From: Echinococcus granulosus | Lineage: Eukaryota; Platyhelminthes; Cestoda; Cyclophyllidea; Taeniidae | DNA length: 64,000 nt | Reading direction: 5' to 3' | NCBI RefSeq assembly: GCF_000524195.1 | Contig: NW_020170514.1 | Coordinates: 126,273-190,272 of the forward strand | Shown: positions 47,701 to 58,003 of the stretch, piece by piece | How the letters are laid out: each line of letters begins with the position of its first letter | Position numbering within the stretch: the stretch's first letter is position 1 | Position numbers and translations under genes: made by a program | Notes under the pieces: model-generated | Databases searched by the model: none | What the model was told of the DNA's origin: nothing | Seen by the model: the letters and a program-made list of their open reading frames with translations, nothing else

Positions 47701-50700
47701 GAGTGATTTCACGAATTAATTAATTGCTGAAATGTACGAACAATTTAATTTACGGTCTTGTCTCATGTATCTGATAAAACACTGACTTACCGGATCAGTT
47801 GATCTATCCCGACAGAGGGTATCATTCTTTACCGGGCCTGGGTGGCACATTCTTATCTGGTCGCACAGATCGCGTGCAACCTCCCGAGGTTGTCACGTCA
47901 TAGTGATCATGGCAGCCTCGGAATTATGCCTTCTCCAGGTTCACTGAATCACCGTATTGGCTGGCTCCCTGGGGCTCCAACAAACGATGTAGAGGGGGGG
48001 GGAAGGCAGCATAGTTTCCACCAAGGACACAAAATCCACCTGCAGGGAAAGAGAGAGCGCCCAGAAGTGGCGACCCACTCGCGCCATGGGGCGCCTTGAA
48101 GCCTTGTAAAGTAAACATAAAACAGTGTCATTAAGCCACGGTGATACCTCGACAACGATGCTACTACTGTAATCAATAGAGGCCAATTTCTCGTCATCAC
48201 CCTTCATATCAGCTCACATATAGGACAACTGAATCATTGATAATACTGCAATGTAAACTCCCAACGAATTGAACCTTAGGTCAAATTAAACCAAACTAAA
48301 TTAGTCGTCTACTTTATCTTAGTGGTGTTTGATAGGTATAGGAAGGAGTGGTTTATAGCGACAACCACAGCATTTGAAGTTCTATGATTATTGCCTCCCT
48401 CATACACGGATCCGATTAAAACTAAAAGAACGCACTGGATGTTATTTCAGGTCTATTTGGTTTGGTTTTGACTGTGTTAAGTAATCAGCATTTGTCACTC
48501 TTCTGTCTCAGATCACCGAATACTTGACCGTTCTGAAGCAGTTCACCCGGCCCAGGCTGACGTTTTTCCTTATCGTTACCTGGTTTATGGGCATCGGTTC
48601 AGGGATTGTGTTCAACTTTCTCTTCTGGCATCTGCAAGAACTCGGTGGTTCTCCGACACTCTATGGCATCGCATCTATCATAAATTACCTCTCTGAGATT
48701 GTCACCTACTACTTTAGCAAACCAGCAATTGAAAGATTTGGTAAGCTCGTGGTCATTAAGTTGTCCTAAAACCCAAAGACCAGCGTCACCTCGTAAATGG
48801 ATTGACGCCAAGGGTAGCAAATTGATACCGAAATATTATTATGTACTGATCGAAAATTATGGTCTGACATTGCTTTTTTCTCCTATTTAAGGACACATTA
48901 AAATCCTCTACCTCGGACTTCTCGTAAACGTTCTGCGTTTCCTCTACGTCTCTTGGATCGGCAATCCCTGGTGGGTATTGCCCTTTGAATTCGTTCACGG
49001 TGCGTTCTCTCCAGCTTAACGAAAAAGCCTGCTCCCTACTGGCATGTAAAATAAATAATTCAGAAGAAATTTTCCACATCCTATGGGGATCCTTAAGCAC
49101 TGAATTGCTGAGTTCAGGTACGATGAGAAAGGAAAATCACTTCTGCCGATGTTTTAAACATAAAAATACGCATTTCTTTAAAGTATTTTGCCTTTACTAT
49201 GATTGTTTGATTACATTTTTGACTTCAGGATTAAAACCACCCAGGAGTCTGTTGCAATTTAAAAGTACTTCAATTGCAGAAAGACAGTAAAAGTGGCAAA
49301 TAAATAAACTTCTACAGGAATGCTAAAACTGCCTCCGGTGGTACATTTCGGTGCATAAATACTATATTTACACATTCGAGTGAGACAGATAGAGATAGCA
49401 AGCCATCCGACTATTTAAGATGTAGGAGTCAAATTGTCTACTGACATGTCGTTAGTAGTACTCGGGCAGATTATTTGAATAAGGAGTAATACTCAAATTT
49501 CAAAATGTTACCCACCATGGCAGCTAGACTTGGTGTTTTGTCTAAGTTTTAGCGGAATCAAAGTGTATCTTGCGTAGTAAACTACTTTTTTGGCAGGTTT
49601 AACGAACGCAGGTGTGTGGGCGGCCAGTTGCTCCTACATAGCGCAGAGCTTTGAGTCTCAATACCGAATCTCAACACAGGGCGTTCTTCAGGGCGTGAAC
49701 CACGGATTTGGAAAGGGTCTTGGGGCCATCATTGGTGGCGTCATCACTACATACTTCGGTACGATACATTTCAATATCTTTTAAAGAAGGAAATAATGAA
49801 CCAAGGAAACAGAATACGTTCATGATTCGTTTATAGGCGCTTCCCAGCGTGATAATAAACACCATCTTAAAATAGACAAGCATCAAAAGTAACTTCAAGT
49901 AGATTTTTGAAATGAATACTGCTGTGTACAATGTGGTTCCATTCGCAGTGGTTGAATAAATACAAGTAATGATGACATTTCAGACTCGAAATCTGGGTAG
50001 CGGGGCATATGAGCTACATATAAATTAGGTACCGAAGAATCAACAATGTTGTGAGATTCGCCCGTACCAAAAACTTCTAGCTAATCCCAAATGAAAGCAT
50101 GAAATAGAACTTGCTTTCTGTTAGAGTCGGTGTTACGCCAATAAAAGATCAAACACACGATGTGATTTTATTTAGGCACCGGCAATTTGTTCCGCGCCTA
50201 TGGAGCCACATCTGCCCTCATTCTAATTGGTTTCCTATTGATAAACTACCTGGTCAAAGAGAAGACGGCAGCGACTTCAGAGGGTGAAAAGACGATAGAT
50301 GATAAAAAACCGACTCTGGCCACAGGCGGAACTTTCGATGAATCGGCGTTCATGTCGCCAGCAGGGACACCCTTCATTCCCGCCTCACGAACTCCAGCTG
50401 GGGTGGCTGCGACTAGAAGTGGCCCCAACAATTCATATAATGGGAAGGGTCTAGGTAAGTTACATATAATACCACACTCCTCTGTAAATGGATATACTGA
50501 GGCCATTCCCATCAATTTCATAGTCCAGAGGCTTACATGTAGACCCCTCCTGGAGAAGCTATAGGAGCTCTTGTTACCCGTTTCGAATTAACCTAGGTTA
50601 CTTAATTGACCCTCTTTTCATTGGCAAAAATATTGACTGGAGCCTGTAGTAGTTACAAATTAGAACCATTGAGCTACAAAATCTTGAGTAACTGAGACAC

Positions 50701-50823
50701 TTCTTGTCATCGTACACTGATGGTGAGTTTATCACGATTTTGTTCCAGTTTTTGTACTATATTTGCTTTTAAGTTACAGATGATGGGATGGAGAACCTTT
50801 ATCCACCGAAACGAAGAGAATAG
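44727..50823 (+). CDS. MFSD6: MFSD6-like major facilitator transporter
   Basis: Multi-pass membrane protein of the MFSD6 group of the major facilitator superfamily. The substrate is not established for the family. Six exons: 44727-46133, 48512-48740, 48892-48999, 49597-49758, 50176-50454, 50780-50823. The phases agree and give 742 aa (human about 790). Landmarks of the group are the first helix pair LIFKLFYFLFYAAFGSLFP, GARSLVEWVGAPFWSGIADR, the AICLADSAVMSYL helix, GPHLYGRQRMFGSVGWGLAMF, and in later exons GVWAASCSYIAQSF and GFGKGLGAIIGGVITTYFG. A long charged loop (about 370-469) and an extended lumenal/extracellular loop after helix 4 are typical. The last exon adds only 14 residues, DDGMENLYPPKRRE. 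Intron 1 (46134-48511) contains the bZIP gene on the other strand. Confidence 0.93.
47239..48207 (-). CDS. PAR-family bZIP transcription factor nested in an MFSD6-like intron
   Basis: Likely DNA-binding regulator of the PAR/NFIL3/HLF bZIP family. The last exon 47589-47239 is clear: KDANYWERRCKNN, the basic region NNAAARRSRQSRRAR, then a leucine zipper with heptads through YAARLERKNLALEAEIRLL. The KDxxYWxRRxKNN signature is typical of PAR proteins. Upstream exons are proposed at 47880-47791, 48094-47945 and 48207-48148 (start MKGDDEKLAS). They join in phase and give 216 aa, but the acceptor at 47881 is weak and those junctions are uncertain. The exon starting at 47589 begins DGPLDLSKR, which contains PLDLS, the classic motif for binding the corepressor CtBP. 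The whole gene lies antisense within intron 1 (46134-48511) of the MFSD6-like gene. Confidence 0.8.
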
Positions 50824-51096
50824 GAGAGAGCCTCTCGCGCCAGCACCAAATTGTAACCTTTTGAAACCGAAACACCAACCACTGTCTACCCCTATTTATC
50901 TAGGTCATATAACCGGAGCCATGTACTAAGTGTTGTCTCCCATCAACTACTGAGGCCAGTGAGGTTGGATCCAATGTCTTCAACGCGCCCCACTTATCAC
51001 AGAATTTATATGAACTATGCTTCTTCAGTTCTTTATGTTTATTTCATTAATCTAAATTACTTAGTGAAAAATGGCCTAACACCCCACCAGCATACA

Positions 51097-51102
51097 AATA
51101 AA
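51097..51102 (+). promoter_or_regulatory. Candidate poly(A) signal of the MFSD6-like gene
   Basis: AATAAA about 275 nt past the stop at 50823. Position is plausible; chance occurrence cannot be excluded. Confidence 0.3.
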
Positions 51103-51371
51103 TGCATACAACAGTAAGTTATTGGCTCTTTTTCAAAAAAGATATGATAACGGATTATCTAACTACGCTTTTGTTTGCAAGATCTATTTGGGAATAGTGA
51201 ACTATTAAGTGCCCTGTTTTTGAATCTGCTTCAAATTATGAAAATTGGTCTATCGGTGTACCAAACCCCAGAGAGGAGGCTGTGAATGGGTCCGACTAAT
51301 GCAATGTCAAGTCAAAATTCAAGCTGAAAGCTAGTGAATCGACTAAACAACACGTACAGAAAAAAGCATGA

Positions 51372-51469
51372 TGTGTAAGCCTGGACAAGGGGGTATAATC
51401 TCGATATCCCAGTGGATCACCACTAACGATTCGTTAAGTTCACGTGAAGGTTCCATCTGGGCTTACACA
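51372..51469. repeat. 98-bp element with inverted ends
   Basis: TGTGTAAGCCTGGA (51372-51385) is matched at the other end by TCTGGGCTTACACA (51456-51469), whose complement is TGTGTAAGCCCAGA, so 12 of 14 positions pair. No clear target-site duplication was seen. It could be a tiny MITE-like element or a stable foldback. Confidence 0.4.
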
Positions 51470-51740
51470 AACAAATAAGCACGCACAAATATTATATTCA
51501 CATGGACAAAATATGAACAGAGTCAAATCAACATTTTAAGAGATTCAGGGACGCTCTAAGCGGCTATAGGGAGATATCAATCGTAAGAGGAACCATTAGT
51601 ATAAACCAGAATAAAGCGTAATGGCCATACCTGTTATTATTTATTGCTTAACTAAAGCATTTTCGCAGATTAATATACGAATTTTGATATGCTGGTCATT
51701 CGTTTAACGGCCGGTATTGGTGAAGGATTACTTTGTTTTG

Positions 51741-51876
51741 GTCACTGTACCTCACCGGGTGGGGTGGCCCCCGGGGCATGCCAGTAGCGCTAGTACGCTC
51801 TTCATATCGAATATATGTATTCCGTCCTAGTGTTGTGCTTTCTTTCGTCTTTAGGGAAGTCGCAAGACGCTACGTA
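51741..51876 (+). repeat. Dispersed repeat, copy C
   Basis: Shares CACTGTACCTCACCGGGTGG, GGCATGCCAGTAGC and the 3' block CTTTCGTCTTTAGGGAAGTC with copies B and D. The end GACGCTAC matches GGCGCTAC in copy D. No coding capacity. Confidence 0.6.
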
Positions 51877-52446
51877 AAAAGCTCTAATTCGAATGAATTA
51901 ATGACGCTGCGTAGGTCAGATAGGGCAAATGAATAGTGGATTGTAAAAGAGAATGGTTGGATTTAAGTCTTAGCGCTTACGAAATGTTTAAAAATTTCCG
52001 TGCAATTGGCATAATGCGACTAGTAGGAGGAACAAACTATTACAATGACGTGTAAGTTTATGCAGCAGAGATAAGCAAGAATTGAAAATGTTACCCATTC
52101 CAAATAATCTGGATAGAAGTTCTTAGCGTAATACGTTTCCCCAGAACTTAGTAGACGTAATCAAATCTAACCTTGAGCAACATTATTTTAATTTTAATAA
52201 AAGACAGAATATGATCAATGTTGTTACCTCCAGATCAATAAGATGTAGGATTTGGCTGGGGCAATTATCAGCAATCAAGGTCTGCACCCATTAGAAAAAA
52301 TCAAATTTTAATCTTTCAATGATACAATGCATCTGTAGATAGGCCACTCTTTCCAAAAGTTTGAACAACTGTTGTGCTGGTTGTTTTAATCTGCTCAGAG
52401 CGGCCTCACTCATTCAAAGTTATCCTGTCCTGTTGGTCGCGCGAGG

Positions 52447-55400
52447 ATGGTGTTGGCGGCGCTCCTATTGGCCTACCTGGCTATTGTTCCCACATTTGTT
52501 ATAATGTGTGTTGTTTTAATCTTTCTTGACATCCACATTCTTCCACAAATATATATTAGTATTTTGGATCCCGTTATGTCGGTACGATTTGTTTCTATTA
52601 ATCCTACCTGGTAGTACACTGCTCGGCAAATGGGTAAAAGGTCTATGTCGGCTGCAAGTTTGAATAGGGAATCTGAGGAACAAGCTAAGGATGCATCCAC
52701 CGGTGATTATGTCGATGGGAATTTGATTGAAAGAGATGTCACTTTATGCGAAGGTCGTATACAAATGAGCAACGATTTTATGATTGAGGAAAAGGGTTTC
52801 AAACTTCAGCATCCAATGTATCTTCTAAAATCAGGGGTTGAAGTAAGTCCATTTAAACTTATTTATTGTCTAGGCGATAATTGAAGATGATGTGACGAAG
52901 CGGTTTTCGTCTGCTGAACTTCGCGTCTGGAATCTACTTGGCCGCAACCAAAATTATTACTTTCATAAGTAAAACTTTTGTGTTTCTTGAAAAAGATTTT
53001 AGTACGTCATGCAAGAAGACATTGACTGCTCTCTGGTTTTTGGGATTTATTATTCGCTATGTGTTCCTGTTGCCAAGCCGGTTTGTTCTTTTGCGCAATT
53101 TATTATTTTTAAGGCTTGCTGTCTGTTTTTTTGGTGTTGGACTGACGTGGACCTGTGGTGTGGTCAAAAATCTTTTCCCCAGAAGTGTCCTGGGCAAATG
53201 GCTCACTGGGCCGGGCTACCAGCGATGCATGCGACTTAATCTTTGCCCCTACGCCGCCATCATTCGTTTTCACAACCCGTAAGCATAACTTGCTTTATCA
53301 CATATGCATTTTTAAATGCTAACTTAATTTTTCTTCCAAACTTAGTGAAAACCGTCCCAAACCGAATACGATTTGCGTCGCAAATCACACAACGCCTGTC
53401 GATTTTGCAGTTTTGGCCAGTGATAACACGTACGCCGTGGTAGGTGATTTATCTTACTGCGTTGAGTAGTAGCTACTTAAGCTTTGGACGTTGAAGTTTT
53501 ATTTTTCGCTTTACAAGCACTATGTAGGCGTCGTTAAAACTTTAATTTGCATCTAAACTGTGCTAATTGAGTGGAATTTTTCTTGCGACACTTGAATATG
53601 CCTTGGTACATTTTTTCCGTGCCTGAAAGTTAAGAGCCAATTCCTTTCCCTTGTGTTTGAAACAACATTGCATCTAACACTACGCAAGGGTTTGACGTAT
53701 CCTTGCATTTGCCCACTCATGCAACAAGGTAATTTGGCAATGTAATATCCGAGCTAGCGACGGTATGTAGAAGATGGTTATGTCATTATTATAGGGATAT
53801 AAGGGGGCACGGTAAGAGCAATTAGCACTATGTTATTGTCGTTTTACGGAGTAGAAAATCTTTCACTCTTGCTCGGTATGACTTTGGTGAAAGTTCTCGT
53901 TCATGAAACTCGTCTGTTTCTTTGGCTTTAGGTTTATTTGATGTCTACTGTGTGAATCTCAGTTTGTTTACCAGGTGTGCATGCCTATAAGCATTTATGA
54001 ATCTAAAAACTGCGTCGGATCCACACATGTATGAAATAATTAGGCTATAGTGGCACAATCAACCTTGCTGTCTCAAAATTACGAAGTCGGTATTTTCTGC
54101 GAGGACTCATTGGTGTAGTACTGTTGATCATTTTCTCCACTCCCGGAGCTGTGGCAGAACGTTTTTATAAAGGTTCTACTTCGTTTCCCTCCTTTATTGC
54201 TTTCATTATTTTAACAATAACAACTGTGCTTGCAAAGCAAGACGACTGACCACGCAATCCAGTTCGGTTTGTTCAAGCTGAGGAATCACTTTGTTTTCAA
54301 TGAAGTCTGAGTTTTGAACTGCAAGTCCCCATACTGATGATTCATCACATGTGCCTGAATTTCCACGATTATTCTTCAACGAAGCGTAAGACTTAGGCAT
54401 ATTTTACTGCTTTTCCCTCCAATATTACCTAGGATTGGTCCTGTGAACCTTTTTCAATTCTATTTGTTCGGTTTCTTCATTAGGGGGCGTGGATGCAAGG
54501 TAGCATTACTCTCATCGCCAATCGTCAGGACTTGTCTGTACATTTCGGTTTTTCTTATGGTGCAAATCGGATCTGTTTACGAACCACCATTTACAGCCCA
54601 CGACTCGGTCTTTCCACTAGTAACATGCAATGTCTATTGCATTGCCTGGTCGGGAGGGCCAACATCATTTAGCAGTCTTGAAATTTGAATAGACCTTTGT
54701 TCACTACCGTTCGTGCATAAGCTGTTTTCCAAATGCCATTCCATATGTTCCCTATTTCATCTCAAGTGTTATCACTTGATTTCCTCGAAAAACGGTTAGT
54801 TCGGTGGCGCACTTTCCTACTTGATCTCAAGCAATAAAAGCGGTAACAGGTCGAGACATGGAAGTCGACGACATGCTTACCAATCCAATTTTTGGGTTCC
54901 GTCAAGTCACCCACTGCTTTGTCAGCATGAGCATATCATAAAGATTTAGAGTTCTCGTAATGGCACTTCCATCTGTTTAACGCAGATTTTAACTATCCGC
55001 TTCAATTCTATGAAGCATTCTCAGTAAAATTGTAATTCTTATTTATTTTACGGGCCTTTGCGAGTGTTTCCGTCTTACTCCTTGTATCATTTATGTTGTT
55101 TTCTTATCCTTACATCCTCGAGGTACTTGAAACAAAGTCTGCAACTAGCCTTCATCACCACAAGATTGGCTTGTATCGCGTCAAAATTACCATATATCTC
55201 GTTAAACTACGTTCTCATTGGGGAGGAAAGAGGGTAAGAACTTTTCGAAGCTGGCATTATTAGTTCCCTTTGCATACCCAGATTGGTCAGCGGCAGGGCG
55301 GCTTCTTTGGACTGGTGGAGAACATCCTCTCCAGCGCGGTGCCCACCATCTGGTTTGACCGAGGTGAGGTCTTCGATCGTAGCGCCGTGACGGACCGCAT

Positions 55401-58003
55401 GAAAGAGCACGTCGCGACACCCGGCGCTCTCCCCATCCTCATCTTCCCCGAGGGCACTTGCATCAACAACACTTCCGTGATGAAGTTCAAAAAGGGCTGC
55501 TTTGAGGTCGGCGCTGTCATACATCCTGTGGCTATCAAGGTTAGCCACTTGTCTTACCGCAAATCACTACATTGTAGGCTCCTTTCATGCACTGGAATTC
55601 CGAGACTTTTGTTTATGCCATAATTAATGTATATGACGTTTGGATGAAAGGCATTAGCTCTCGCAACTGATCACTCCAACTCACTAGGCTATGTTGCAAC
55701 CTTAAGTGGGGTTCAATGTTGTAGTGGCTTTTTGTTAGCCATACTCTTATTATTGTCTCCGTATTGATCCGAGAACCCATTACTTAGGAGGGGTGCTGTC
55801 TGTCCAGTGATAAAAAACGTCATCAGGTTACGTTTTTTTATTCACAGGAGATGAAATCGTGCACCAAAATTTATGGGTGAATTGCGGCAAAACATGGCAT
55901 TGGAAACATCACAAATTGGAAATTTCCAAGGAATTATTGGAATCCACTAGTTGGCACCAACTAAACACCTCAAATGGTGACTGTTTTGCATCATTGGATG
56001 TCAGCCCATGCCATGCTTCTCATATGAATTCATTTTAAGTGAATAAGGTCTCTTAATACGATTCTAGTTTGGAATCACATACTACTTTGGGAAAGATTGT
56101 CTATCGGGGCAGACACACTATCTATTCATCTTTAGCTGAATCTGTAATTCATGCATGGAGTAATTTGTCTGCACTGCGCACCAGCAGTCACGAGTCAGTT
56201 GTAAAAAAAGCAACAAAAAGTGCATTTAGATGATAACAAGCCTATCGTAGCTTACAAATCCGATGAAAAGCTTTCGCCTTCCATTCTCTTGGCTTCTAAT
56301 GTTCGTCAGTTAAATTGTGAGGTCTCTTTTAGCACATCGGAAGGGCTTGTTTCAATTCACTTCCCCTATTTGATACGCATTGCTTTTAAATGAAGCAGTT
56401 CTCTCAATTTTTTCCACATTGTACCCATGGTAGATTACGCATCTCTAAATACACCCCTTGACCATCTGGGCTTGCCATTTGCCTCGCAATTAACTGTCCC
56501 GAAGTTGTAGGCCTCTTTGATGTGACATATTAGATATCACTCAATGTGTAAATGGGAAGAGGAATTTTTTCGTTGATGGGACACCCTCATTTAGTGCACT
56601 TGAAGGTCCTTTAGTGAGATTTGCCTCGGTTCATTAAAAAAGCATGAAACGTGATGGTAGTTGTTTATCTATCCTAATGTCAACAAACACCAAGCTCTCA
56701 TTTTTTATTAGTTTCAGTGATACTTCGCGCGGACGATAATGTAACCAGTTTGTGCGGTAAATAGTCACGAATGAAGCGGAGACAAACTAATGCCAAAAGC
56801 ACTACTTATACAATGTACAGGTTGTGTTTTGTGATGACTTTTCGTGGGAGCTGTCGACAAAATGACATGGTGGGTGACGACAATGGATCTATCATTAATT
56901 GCCAACTATTTTGGGAGGTCTAGAATCTCTTTCCCCTCAATTGTTAAGGTTCTCGCTGTCCTTCAAAGTTTTTTTTATGTGGGCCCTCCGCTGTTAAAAC
57001 GCTATTATTCTGCCTATTTGACGCCTTCAGTACGACCCTAAGTACGCCGACTGTTTCTGGAACAGCAGTCAGGACGGCCTCTTCAAATACCTCGTCAAAC
57101 TCATGACCTCCTGGGCCATAGTAGTCGATGTGTGGTACCTTCCGCCAGAAACCGCCCGGCCGGGCGAGGACGGAATCAGCTTCTCCAGTCGCGTCAAAAG
57201 GAAGATTGCTGAATGCGGCGGTTTGGTAGATATGGAATGGTTTGTGCCAAATTTTCTTAGCAAACTAGTAATATTGTGCAAACCTTATTGTGTGCAAAGA
57301 TTGTTTACCTTTTGAGGTAGGGCATGACTCTGACATTAGTGCAAGCCTCTCCATTGTATCAGGAAACAAAGCACAGGTTTGTCACCATGTTGTTCATATC
57401 TCAACAAACCAATCGCCATCTGATAATAGTGGTGAATGCTTGCATAATTTACCGTGTGATTTTTAAATACTTCTTGTAATTTTGCCATCTAAATGCTGAA
57501 CTGAAATATTGTCATATCCTACTGACACGACTGATGCTGAGGTCTCAATGTAAAGCCAATCCCCATAGCCCCCACGTTTCCTTGTTCCAAGGCGATGTCA
57601 ACATTTTCACCAATGTAAATGATGCTGGAAAGCCAGAGAAGTGTGGTTTTCCCAATCTGTTTATAATACGAATTGATTTAACAACGTCACATATTTGTGA
57701 CGCCGGGGCCGGACAAGAGCTAATAGTGAGCATGTTGAGTAGAATATATAACGCCTACAATACCTATGTAAAATCAGAAAATTCCTAGAACTGGAATAAA
57801 AGGAACTGATACTGGTTTTTATGGTGTCATTTCGCGAACTTCATATCTCTTCATCAAATAAACATGAGATATTGTTTTCTGTGTACACCTGGGTTTGAAG
57901 GGACGGTGAGCTGAAACGAAATAAGCCAAAGCCAACACTACGGCTTGCTCAACAGAAGATCTTCAGTGGCTTCATCGGAGCTGATGAGGGTGAAAAAGCA
58001 TGA
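52447..58003 (+). CDS. GPAT4: Glycerol-3-phosphate acyltransferase, GPAT3/4 type
   Basis: ER membrane enzyme that acylates glycerol-3-phosphate to lysophosphatidate, the first step of glycerolipid synthesis. Eight exons: 52447-52581, 52615-52842, 52874-52968, 53003-53278, 53346-53439, 55282-55539, 57031-57239, 57901-58003. The phases agree and give 465 aa, against about 456 in human GPAT4. An N-terminal hydrophobic segment spans residues 1-27. Exon 3 carries DDVTKRFSSAELRVWNLL, and two membrane segments follow (LWFLGFIIRYVFLLP and a second). Acyltransferase block I is NHTTPVD (258-264), block II FDRGEV (301-306), block III FPEGT (331-335) and block IV HPVAIK. The C-terminal part has MTSWAIVVDVWYLPPE and GGLVDMEWDGELKR. 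Exons 1-4 are divided by introns of only 31-34 nt. GPAT3 and GPAT4 cannot be told apart here; the symbol is a best guess. Confidence 0.93.
52582..52614 (+). other. 33-nt intron in GPAT
   Basis: Starts GTACGA and ends CTGGTAG. Its length is a multiple of three, but it contains an in-frame TAG, so the exon 1 frame would stop unless it is removed. The joint gives DPVMS-YTARQMGKRS. The sequence at this joint is poorly conserved in the family, so this is the least certain of the three. Confidence 0.6.
52843..52873 (+). other. 31-nt intron in GPAT
   Basis: GTAAGT to TGTCTAG. Removing 31 nt shifts frame and joins LKSGVE to AIIEDDVTKRFSSAEL, reproducing the conserved GMExIxxDxVTKRF pattern of the family. 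It is the shortest intron in the window. Confidence 0.9.
52969..53002 (+). other. 34-nt intron in GPAT
   Basis: GTAAAA to GATTTTAG. Removing 34 nt shifts frame and joins NQNYYFH to NTSCKKTLTALWFLGFII, the start of a conserved membrane segment. Confidence 0.88.
53440..55281 (+). other. GPAT intron 5 (1.84 kb)
   Basis: Donor GTAGGT, acceptor CATACCCAG, phase 0, placed between acyltransferase blocks I and II. No other gene or repeat recognised inside. Confidence 0.8.
55540..57030 (+). other. GPAT intron 6 (1.49 kb)
   Basis: Donor GTTAGC, acceptor CGCCTTCAG, phase 0, placed right after block IV (HPVAIK) and before YDPKYADCFW. Nothing recognised inside. Confidence 0.8.
57240..57900 (+). other. 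GPAT intron 7 (661 nt)
   Basis: Donor GTTTGT and acceptor GGTTTGAAG split the Trp codon of EWDGELKR (phase 2). The acceptor lacks a strong pyrimidine tract, but the joint reproduces the family's WDGxLKR motif and an in-frame stop follows 33 codons later. Confidence 0.75.

Larger units (their letters stand above)
50824..52446. other. Intergenic region between the MFSD6-like and GPAT genes
   Basis: Tandem-gene spacer of 1.6 kb with no supported coding frame. It holds a candidate poly(A) signal (AATAAA, 51097-51102), a short element with inverted ends (51372-51469) and repeat copy C (51741-51876). The GPAT promoter should lie at its right end. Confidence 0.5.

Noticed and set aside
50720..50929. 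Separate 69-codon frame over the last MFSD6-like exon
   Set aside because: The strong donor at 50455 joined to the acceptor at 50779 gives a phase-correct 14-residue end in another frame.
52447..53280. GPAT as a broken gene with several stops and frame changes
   Set aside because: Each break coincides with a GT...AG segment of 31-34 nt, and splicing gives one 465-residue frame with all four acyltransferase blocks.
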